A DNA stretch of 24,383 nt from Flammeovirgaceae bacterium UBA976 (GTDB lineage: Bacteria > Bacteroidota > Bacteroidia > Cytophagales > Cyclobacteriaceae). The stretch's first letter is position 1. Every line of letters starts with the position of its first letter. Under the pieces are notes generated by a model. It saw only the letters and a list, made by a program, of their open reading frames with translations, did not search any database and was not told where the DNA came from. Where the stretch lies: positions 1-24,383 of the forward strand of contig DBBU01000026.1 of assembly GCA_002292365.1 (NCBI GenBank), written 5' to 3'. Below are positions 1 to 6,444 of this stretch, piece by piece. Both the position numbers and the translations under genes were made by a program.

Positions 1-62
1 CAACCGGTAAACCCTAAAAGCAAAAAGGTGGCCACAATGAAATAGTATTGTATAGTTCTCAA
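1..62 (-). CDS. Partial CDS, N-terminus of a probable lipoprotein or secreted protein
   Basis: The first 20 codons of a gene that runs off the low-coordinate edge. With a TTG start at 62..60 the frame reads MRTIQYYFIVATFLLLGFTG, a good signal peptide with a charged start and a long hydrophobic core. The last two visible bases, TG, begin codon 21. If that codon is Cys, the Phe-Thr-Gly-Cys sequence would be a lipobox. It lies 37 bases after the stop of the isomerase-like gene upstream and is probably in the same operon. Nothing can be said about its mature function. The TTG start and short length make this tentative. Confidence 0.45.
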   Translation of the reverse strand, partial: MRTIQYYFIVATFLLLGFTG

Positions 63-99
63 AGTTAGTCGTATTTTGTGTTATCAATTATTTTGTTAA

Positions 100-918
100 T
101 CAAAAAATAATGGGCATTAATCTTTCCTGACAGTACTTCCCATCATGTAAAGTCACTCCATCCGGATCTCCAATCGCATCATCTGCTTCATCCTCGCAAA
201 GTATCCAACCTTCATAATTTTCATTTACCAACCATTGGGTAATCTCCTCAAAGTCAATTTTCCCTTTTCCCATTAAAGCCCATTCGGGTTCGCCGTCCCA
301 GTCCTTATAATGTACGTGATTGATTAATGATTTATATTCTTCCATTTTGGCCAGAATGTCCATCCCGCCATTTTTGATATGACCGACATCCGGTGTCCAT
401 CCTGTAACAGAGGGATCTAAACCATTTAGAATTACATTGTAGTCTTCTGCAGTCCTATTCGTGGAGGTTTCAGGTGAATTGGGATGGAAAGAACACTTTA
501 TTCCCACATCGGCGGCTCTTTTAGAAACCGTATTCACATTGGCAATCAGGTTTAACCGACGCTGCTCAAGATCATGCCGCCCGGAGGGCATCTGTACCGT
601 GCACAACACGCACTCTGGGAAGTGTTTAATCAAATCAATTGCGCTATCGGCCTGTCTTTTCTCATCCGCTGTTTCATGTGGATTATTCCAATCCAAGGCT
701 AATGCTATGCCCGCCAATTCTATATTGTGTTTATCAAGCTTTTCAGCCAATTTCACTGGATCCGCCCAATCACCCATCCAAAAATGCATGGGTTCAATGC
801 CGGTAAATCCTGCTTCAGCCACCACTTCAATCATGTGGTCCAACTGGTTATCGAAGGTTTTGCCACCCTCACTCATAAACCAGGTATAAACTTCTGCTCC
901 TAATACGATTTTGCTCAT
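100..918 (-). CDS. Sugar phosphate isomerase/epimerase-like TIM-barrel protein
   Basis: A 272-residue protein of the xylose isomerase-like TIM-barrel (AP endonuclease family 2) superfamily, with no signal peptide and so probably cytoplasmic. Family features are the N-terminal strand ending in AGFTGIEP (about 36-43), a His in SFHPN (145), Asp177 and His180 in the metal-site segment, HVHYKDW (201-207), the GKGKIDF turn (217-223) and Glu242 in ILCEDE. These match IolE or hydroxypyruvate isomerase-like enzymes that bind a divalent metal and act on keto sugars. The start is taken as ATG at 918..916; a longer frame would need TTG at 930 and adds only MIII. The gap to the preceding isomerase gene is 19 bases, so they are probably co-transcribed. 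Substrate unknown; possible 3-keto-sugar processing is inferred from the ThuA/DUF1080 neighbours. Confidence 0.88.
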   Translation of the reverse strand: MSKIVLGAEVYTWFMSEGGKTFDNQLDHMIEVVAEAGFTGIEPMHFWMGDWADPVKLAEKLDKHNIELAGIALALDWNNPHETADEKRQADSAIDLIKHFPECVLCTVQMPSGRHDLEQRRLNLIANVNTVSKRAADVGIKCSFHPNSPETSTNRTAEDYNVILNGLDPSVTGWTPDVGHIKNGGMDILAKMEEYKSLINHVHYKDWDGEPEWALMGKGKIDFEEITQWLVNENYEGWILCEDEADDAIGDPDGVTLHDGKYCQERLMPIIF

Positions 919-937
919 GATTATAATCAATTAATAT

Positions 938-1975
938 TTATTCCGACCATCCATGTGCGTCTTGCACTTTGACCATTGTTTCAAGGATAGTATCCCAGGT
1001 TTTTTGCTGGTTCAGTGTCTCATTTGGAAACATGCAACCATCCCAACAGATATGACGAATATTTTTTCGTGGCTGACCATCCTCATTCAACCAAAACCCT
1101 GCTGCCCAGGGGATATCCAATTTGCCATTTGGATCATCTGCCAAGCAATGTTTTCCGGTCTTGTCATGTGAGCCCTGTCCTCTAACAGTTCCATCATTTT
1201 GCGCGACATGAAAATCGATTGTCCAGGGTCGAAGTGCATCCGTCATTTCTTTATATGCCGAAGTGAAGGCATCTCTATCATTCCAATTAAAATCGGTGGG
1301 CAATAGCCGATGCTCGTTGGCATTGTACCCCAATAGATAAAGCATGGAATGCGCCAGATCGGCCTGGAAACCCAATGTATCACCAGCATCTGCCAGTTCA
1401 AGCGTACGCAACATCCATTTCCAACTATGCATCCCCCCCCAACAAATCTCGCCCTCCGCAGCCAATTTCTCGCCATAGTCAGCAGCGATTTTAGCTGCTT
1501 CTCCAAATGTCTGAGCAATCCGTTTTGTATTTCCTTCAGGATCTTTACTCCATGATTGGACATCAGAAGCAGAATCTATTCTAATGATTCCATATGGTCG
1601 TACTCCCAGATCTCTTAGTTTACCCGCAATAACACATGCTTTTCGGACCTGAGTTAAAAAATTCTTTCGATCCTCGCCATTTCCCATGGCCGATCCACCT
1701 CCAGTCTCGGGCCATACTGGCGCTACTAAAGACCCAGCAACTAAATCGTATCCCTTTAATTGTTCGGCAAGGGCAAATAATTGATCATCCGTGGAATCTA
1801 TTGAAACATGTGGCTCTGAAAGAAATAGGTCCACTCCATCAAATTTTCGTCCATTTACCTCTGCTTTCGTGGTAAACTCAATCATTTTATCAAGACTTAA
1901 AAAAGGTTCGTCATCTCCTTTTCCTACTACTCCTGGCCAAGTAGCATTATGTAATTTTGGATATTTATTGTTCAT
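938..1975 (-). CDS. Xylose isomerase-like TIM-barrel protein, long form
   Basis: A 345-residue TIM-barrel protein without signal peptide. Candidate metal ligands are Glu176 in AEGEICWGG, Asp206 and His209 in FQADLAHS, and Asp254/His256 in IDFHVAQND. The C-terminal GCMFPNETL segment (about 313-321) is unlike short isomerases and marks a separate subgroup. Members of this superfamily isomerise or epimerise keto sugars and some act on 3-keto-glycosides; the substrate here is not visible. An eight-base G run (plus-strand C8 at 1433-1440) lies inside the codons for Trp-Gly-Gly-Met. A ThuA remnant ends 15 bases upstream, and another isomerase-like gene follows 19 bases downstream. The start is ATG at 1975..1973. 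Confidence 0.87.
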   Translation of the reverse strand: MNNKYPKLHNATWPGVVGKGDDEPFLSLDKMIEFTTKAEVNGRKFDGVDLFLSEPHVSIDSTDDQLFALAEQLKGYDLVAGSLVAPVWPETGGGSAMGNGEDRKNFLTQVRKACVIAGKLRDLGVRPYGIIRIDSASDVQSWSKDPEGNTKRIAQTFGEAAKIAADYGEKLAAEGEICWGGMHSWKWMLRTLELADAGDTLGFQADLAHSMLYLLGYNANEHRLLPTDFNWNDRDAFTSAYKEMTDALRPWTIDFHVAQNDGTVRGQGSHDKTGKHCLADDPNGKLDIPWAAGFWLNEDGQPRKNIRHICWDGCMFPNETLNQQKTWDTILETMVKVQDAHGWSE

Positions 1976-1990
1976 TTGCTATTAATTTAT

Positions 1991-2152
1991 TCAAGTCATC
2001 AATTTATCTCTCGGTGAAGCACCATACTCTGCCTCTCCTGCGATGAAAACCACATGTGGTCTTGAATCTTGGGCAAAAACGGAGGTGTTAAATAGCCCAA
2101 GAACTATTATTAGTAATATAAGAGCAGTTGTCTTAGGTTATTTAGCCTGCAT
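1991..2152 (-). pseudogene. ThuA-family gene remnant: signal peptide and first strand only
   Basis: Read from ATG at 2152, the frame gives Met-Gln-Ala-Lys, an in-frame TAA, then PKTTALILLIIVLGLFNTSV with a following FAQDS. That is a complete secretion signal. HVVFIAGEAEYGASPRDK comes next and a TGA ends the frame at codon 54. The HVVFIAG-EAEY stretch matches the N-terminus of ThuA-like domains; compare TAVFITGGDEY in the gene at 2222..3826 and NIVLISGDEEY in the gene at 11234..12361. About 50 of an expected 250 or more codons remain, with a nonsense codon inside the signal, so this is a decayed gene. It sits between the ThuA+DUF1080 gene and the isomerase, where a ThuA gene would be expected. 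Confidence 0.7.
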
Positions 2153-2221
2153 AAGTATGTTCAGTTGTCCTAATATGAAATTTAGATGATCAATCTTTGT
2201 GACCTTTCAATAGAATTAGAT

Positions 2222-3826
2222 TTAATCGTCATCGTCATTATAAAGTCGCATGATAGCAACATTGGCAAATCTCACTTCGGAATTCTCTCCCTGCAATCTG
2301 ATGGGGCCTTTTGATACCACACCCATGAAACTGTCAAAGCTGATTTCAGCGAAAGATTGCGCTGCCGGAAATCCCAAAAAGGTTGGTCTGCCAACTTTTA
2401 CCTGATCATGGATTTTTACACCATTTAACAAGACGGTCACCAACCCGTTCATGAACTCAATTTCCAAAGTTTGCCATTGACCTGCAGGTTTTGATGCTTC
2501 AAAATCTGGCGCTTTATCCCTGTAAATGGCTCCATTTGATCGGTTTGAAGCTTCTTGGCCATATGAATCAAGAATGGATATTTCCCATGACCCATTAAGG
2601 AATACACCACTATTCCCCCTCCATTCACCGGTTACCCATTCAGGATATTCCGGAATATAGTAGTCAAACCGAAGTTTATAATTGCTGTAATATTCTTTGG
2701 TTATAATATCGCCGAAACCAGGTCGCGCCACTGTAGTTCCCTCTTTTATTTCCCATCTGGCAGGTGCCAGTGCATAGTCGATGGGCCCTTCAGAGTTTGC
2801 TCTATAATCTAAAAATATAGGTGACGGAGCCATTGTAACATCGTAATGCTTCCATTTTGATAAATCTTTGCCATCAAATAGTACCTCCCAATCTTCCTCA
2901 AGCTTATATGCTGGAACAGCAGGTATGTCGACAGTCTCTGGCTTGTAAGGTGCTTTTTCTTCGACCATTTTAAATGCCTTCCCTTCGGACAAGACCCCAC
3001 CTGCTGGCACTTCATATCCTAAAGACCAAAAAACAGAATTGTAAAAGAGGTTTTTAAAATAATCAGCTTTTAAGTCACCTACCCGATAACTGCCCAAAGT
3101 GATCATCGCTCTTCTCGCTCCATTGTCATTGAATGCCCAGGCTACAGGGTAATTCGGAGAATCATAGCTATCATTTCCAATCCCCGGGCTTTCTTCGTGT
3201 TTCCTCCAATGACCGTAGGAGAAAACAACCGGTGTGGCGCCATCCGTAAGCGGAGTAGAAACGTAAGGCCCTTCACCATCGCCCCATTTGCGTTCCACCC
3301 CTCTTACCATGGGGTGCTCTGCATGTTCAGGATTTACTTGACAAACAATACGTTCGGTATAATGTGTTTTATAATGGCCTCCGAAATATTTGGGGGCAAA
3401 GGTTCGGTCTTTCCAAAATGCATGCGTGGTTGTTCTGATGGCTACAGCCGGCTTACCAGCTTCAAAATGACTCATAAAGTGCGCCAGTGATTTGGGCTCC
3501 CAATTTCTGAAGCGCATAAATACGACCATCAAATCAGCATCCCTTATTTTTTCAGCATTCTCCAAAACTGTGGGTTTAGGATCATGATCCGGGTCCGTAT
3601 CTGCACCTGGTGCGTCATCCTTAATGTATATTACCTCGAAACCATAGTCCTTTTCGAGCGTTTTAGCGAAGGGTTTCATTCTTTCCCTGGACTGATACTC
3701 ATCTCCTCCAGTGATAAATACCGCTGTCGGTTTTTTAGAACTCTGAGCTAGCGTGCTGAATTGAAAAGAAATCAGCATTGTGAATATGATTAGGCTTTTG
3801 AAGCAGGGAATAATTATAGAATTCAT
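2222..3826 (-). CDS. Secreted ThuA + DUF1080 (3-keto-disaccharide hydrolase) fusion
   Basis: A 534-residue two-domain protein. Residues 1-28 form a signal peptide (hydrophobic 12-24, cleavage near Ala-Gln). Residues about 33-272 form a ThuA-like domain of class I amidotransferase fold: TAVFITGGDEY, DADLMVVFMRFR at 97-107, RTTTHAF at 131-137 and YNSVFWSLGYE at 262-272. Residues about 311-530 form a DUF1080/LamG-like jelly roll: WEVLFDGKDLSKWK, RGNSGVFL, EISILDSYG, then a C-terminal strand. The protein ends in four aspartates. DUF1080 proteins characterised elsewhere cleave 3-keto-glycosides after oxidation of the sugar, and ThuA belongs to trehalose 3-oxidation pathways. Activity on an oxidised glycoside in the periplasm is inference. 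The gene follows a terminator and a candidate promoter, so it probably heads its own unit with the isomerases. Confidence 0.92.
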   Translation of the reverse strand: MNSIIIPCFKSLIIFTMLISFQFSTLAQSSKKPTAVFITGGDEYQSRERMKPFAKTLEKDYGFEVIYIKDDAPGADTDPDHDPKPTVLENAEKIRDADLMVVFMRFRNWEPKSLAHFMSHFEAGKPAVAIRTTTHAFWKDRTFAPKYFGGHYKTHYTERIVCQVNPEHAEHPMVRGVERKWGDGEGPYVSTPLTDGATPVVFSYGHWRKHEESPGIGNDSYDSPNYPVAWAFNDNGARRAMITLGSYRVGDLKADYFKNLFYNSVFWSLGYEVPAGGVLSEGKAFKMVEEKAPYKPETVDIPAVPAYKLEEDWEVLFDGKDLSKWKHYDVTMAPSPIFLDYRANSEGPIDYALAPARWEIKEGTTVARPGFGDIITKEYYSNYKLRFDYYIPEYPEWVTGEWRGNSGVFLNGSWEISILDSYGQEASNRSNGAIYRDKAPDFEASKPAGQWQTLEIEFMNGLVTVLLNGVKIHDQVKVGRPTFLGFPAAQSFAEISFDSFMGVVSKGPIRLQGENSEVRFANVAIMRLYNDDDD

Positions 3827-3890
3827 ATTAGTATCTGAATATTGGTAAGTGCAAATAATTGAATGGGTAAATAAAATTGATTACCTAATT

Positions 3891-3898
3891 CAAAAGTA
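3891..3898 (-). promoter_or_regulatory. Candidate -7 promoter element for the ThuA+DUF1080 gene
   Basis: The minus strand reads TACTTTTG, an exact match to the Bacteroidota -7 consensus TAnnTTTG and identical to the element before susC. It lies about 65 bases upstream of the ATG at 3826, just after the terminator hairpin. No TTTG at the usual -33 spacing was found, which limits confidence. Confidence 0.35.
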
Positions 3899-3900
3899 AT

Positions 3901-3934
3901 GAAAAAAAGATAGTTTCTTAACTATATTAAGAAA
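3901..3934 (-). terminator. Rho-independent terminator after the BD-FAE-type hydrolase
   Basis: A perfect 8-bp inverted repeat (TTTCTTAA at 3914-3921, TTAAGAAA at 3927-3934) with a 5-base loop. In the minus direction it is followed within a few bases by a run of seven T (plus-strand A at 3902-3908). It starts 40 bases after the stop of the hydrolase at 3974. The stem is AT-rich and so may be weak, but it is correctly oriented and placed between two units. Confidence 0.55.
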
Positions 3935-3973
3935 GTTATTCATACTAATAACTACCTTTCATTTCTTTCAATT

Positions 3974-5155
3974 TTACTCAGCCAGACGGGAAATAAAGAA
4001 TTCAGTAGCTCTGAAAATAGCAAAATCCTTCCCTTCATAAAAACCATGTCCCTCATCAGGCACCCATTCTAATTGGACATGCAAGCCCAACTCCTTGTAT
4101 TTGTCGTGCAATTCTTGAGCGCTCTCTGGTGGTACAATTTCATCTTCGGTGCCATGAAGGAGAAATAGTGGAGCCGACGATTGGTCAATGTTTTGGTATG
4201 GAGATAACAAATTAAATTCTTCTTTAGTGAAACCGAACCGTGCCATCCGCTCTGGGCTTGTACTTGATCCCAAAGCAGGCGTGGCAATACCGAATACTGC
4301 CTGAATGGTACTAGAGAAATTCGGATTTCCGCCAGTTCCTTCGAGTTCCGGCACTTCACCGGTCGTTCCTAAAAGTGCCACCAAATACGCACCGGCAGAC
4401 GCGCCAATTGCGCCAATTTTGTCTGGGTCAAGGTTGTACTTTTCTGCGTTGGCGCGCACCCATCGAATGGCTGCTTTTGTATCGCCAACGATATCCTTTA
4501 ATTCTACCGCAGTGAGCTTGCGGTAATCGATCGTTACCGCAGCCATTCCATTCGTAGCCAAATACTTCGCAAATGGCTCAAACCAGATTCGTTTATTCAC
4601 CACAAAGCCTCCTCCATGAATACATACTACTACGGGCATTGGTTTTTTGATTGGTCTTTTGGGAAGAAACAGATCCAGGTCCAATTTTTTATTTGGATAT
4701 TCTGCGTAAGTAAGGTTTCTGTGCTCAATTACCTGTTCTGTTAGAAAATTAAAAATAGGCATGTTAGGATACATTTCGTAGCTCAATGTGGTCAACATAT
4801 TTTCCCAAGCTTCCTCCTCATTTAGCTTTATAAGCCCCTCCTCTTTGCATAATTCAATAAATGGATCTACAAAATCAAATGGCTCTTCTTTTGATCTATT
4901 GATTCCTTGAAAACACACCTTTCTTGCTTCAAAATATTTAGGCGTTATTGTACTTATATATTTTTCCTCGGCAGCAAAAAAACCAATATATGGCTCCTCT
5001 GCCCTCAACCTTTCCATGAACTCCTCATAATCAGATTCATTGCTTTCTTGCTGACTATTCGATTGGTCAGCATCCATTTTCTGTGCCTTTTTGTCCGACG
5101 GGTTGCAGCTAAAAAAAATTAATGACAACGTAAGTACTTGTAGTAGCTTTCTCAT
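3974..5155 (-). CDS. Lipoprotein alpha/beta hydrolase, BD-FAE/HSL-type esterase
   Basis: A 393-residue lipoprotein (Phe-Phe-Ser-Cys lipobox, Cys17) followed by a charged, Gln/Ser/Glu-rich linker to about residue 45. An alpha/beta hydrolase domain covers about 150-392. The oxyanion motif HGGGF is at 180-184, the nucleophile Ser253 in GASAG, Asp338 in HGTEDEIVPP and His370 in EGHGF, so the triad is complete. The domain matches bifunctional feruloyl/acetyl-xylan esterase (BD-FAE) and hormone-sensitive-lipase-like enzymes that remove ester groups from glycans. The 100-residue stretch between linker and domain is unassigned. The ATG overlaps the stop of the upstream esterase gene by ATGA, indicating translational coupling, and that partner carries a nonsense codon. 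A terminator follows. Natural substrate unknown. Confidence 0.9.
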   Translation of the reverse strand: MRKLLQVLTLSLIFFSCNPSDKKAQKMDADQSNSQQESNESDYEEFMERLRAEEPYIGFFAAEEKYISTITPKYFEARKVCFQGINRSKEEPFDFVDPFIELCKEEGLIKLNEEEAWENMLTTLSYEMYPNMPIFNFLTEQVIEHRNLTYAEYPNKKLDLDLFLPKRPIKKPMPVVVCIHGGGFVVNKRIWFEPFAKYLATNGMAAVTIDYRKLTAVELKDIVGDTKAAIRWVRANAEKYNLDPDKIGAIGASAGAYLVALLGTTGEVPELEGTGGNPNFSSTIQAVFGIATPALGSSTSPERMARFGFTKEEFNLLSPYQNIDQSSAPLFLLHGTEDEIVPPESAQELHDKYKELGLHVQLEWVPDEGHGFYEGKDFAIFRATEFFISRLAE

Positions 5156-6363
5156 TTTTTAAATTTTTTTATAAAATCCCAGGCCAATTGGGTTGTGTTA
5201 ATATTGGTTTGCTCATTTTGATACAGCATATGGCCGCCATCATCAATTGTCACCAACGCTACTTCAGTTTGGTTATCACAATCTTTATATGTCCAGGTGA
5301 CGCTTTCACCTGAACTCCAGGTCACCTCGTAAGCTCCCTGACAATTATTCATTTGCTTCCAGCGCTCAAAGTTCTCTGTAGCTCCAGGCATATCCTCATT
5401 CGCGAGATAGAGATCATCATTGGTACCCATAATTGTCATCACTGGCACAGCAGTATAGTCAGGATCTGTTTCTGTCAGTAGATGAAGGGACATACATGCT
5501 GCCGCGGTTATTAAATCGCTTGCTTCATTGGCTATTCGTCGGGTCATGGCACAGCCATTTGATAGGCCAGTTACATAAATGCGGCTATCATCGATGTGAT
5601 GTTTGCTCACCAACTGCTCAATCATTTTCCTCACGAAACCCATGTCATCAATTTTATTATCTGAAGCTGGAGCGCAACATTGAAGCCCTGCATTCCAGGA
5701 ACTACACAACCCATGAGGCCATGCCACTATAAAACCCTCCGATTATGCAAGCGCTTCGAATCCGGATATTGAACGCTGATGTGACACGTTTTCGGTCCAA
5801 CCATGAAAATCAAGTACCAACGGCGCTTTGTTTGTTAAACCCTCTGGAATAAGAATATCCCAACAACGGTAATACCCTCCCATGTCGACGCAATCATTAC
5901 CATAAGGTTCAGTATAATCTTCGTAGTTACAGATTTCTGAAGGGACACCAATAATCCGCCAGTCATTTCCCTCCTTCGCGAGTGCAAAGTCCATCTCCAA
6001 CTCTCCGTCTTCATTATAAATGACGATTTCTGCTGTATCTCCTTCAACTTTTAAATCCGCAGTCATCAAATCGATTTTCAAGAACAATAACATGCCGTAG
6101 GACTTGGCTTCATTAAGCAATTCACTCATTTTCTCTTTATCCTTTGCTTCAGTACCGGAGAAGTTTTCAGAGTAAAATGTCATTGTCTTCTCAATGTCAC
6201 CCGATGTGAGGGCTTCCGCCCACTGGTCCATGGTAAGTAAAATTTGCCCTTCCGCTGTTTGGTCATTAACGACTAAGGGCTTGCGTTTCGAACAGGCCAT
6301 TAAAATGAGCAACAAAACAAAAACAGTAGCTTTCTGACAAATAATTAAGTTTTTCAATATCAT
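5152..6363 (-). pseudogene. SnoaL-like + PHB depolymerase-type esterase broken by one TAA
   Basis: One 404-codon frame interrupted at codon 207 by TAA (5743-5745); both sides are in the same frame. The start is taken as ATG at 6363. An upstream TTG at 6393 also opens the frame, but the ATG gives a clean lipoprotein signal (LLILMAC, Cys24). Residues about 35-150 resemble a SnoaL/DUF4440 fold. From about 165 comes a PHB depolymerase/LpqC-type esterase: LDFHGW before the stop, then after it SEGFIVAWPHG, Ser268 in GLSNG, Asp316 in GTNDD and His378 in DGGHM. The catalytic residues are all intact after the stop, so the lesion is recent or a sequencing error; Glu GAA to TAA is the simplest change. 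Reinitiation at GTG 5727 would give an unsecreted fragment without the oxyanion strand. The gene ends in ATGA overlap with the next esterase. Confidence 0.85.
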
Positions 6364-6444
6364 ATCAATTATTGTTTTATTAGAAAATCCCAAATCCTAG
6401 AATAGAATTCAGAATCGTTTTCCTGATTCACTACTACAGACTAT

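Noticed and set aside
461..889. 142-codon open frame on the plus strand
   Set aside because: It lies wholly opposite the isomerase-like gene 100..918, has no family resemblance, no signal or promoter, and its amino-acid pattern is that of an antisense frame.
2222..2233. GAT/GAC run giving four terminal aspartates as a possible trinucleotide-repeat expansion
   Set aside because: Only four codons with mixed GAT and GAC; too short and irregular to call a repeat.
5152..5727. Separate functional esterase starting at GTG 5727
   Set aside because: It would lack the signal peptide and the LDFHGW oxyanion strand; the colinear frame upstream shows it is the rest of one broken gene.
5743..5745. TAA recoded as an amino acid rather than a stop
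   Set aside because: Intact genes here end in TAA (susC, the cytochrome gene, the FG-GAP gene), so TAA works as a stop in this genome, and no recoding of UAA is known for Bacteroidota.
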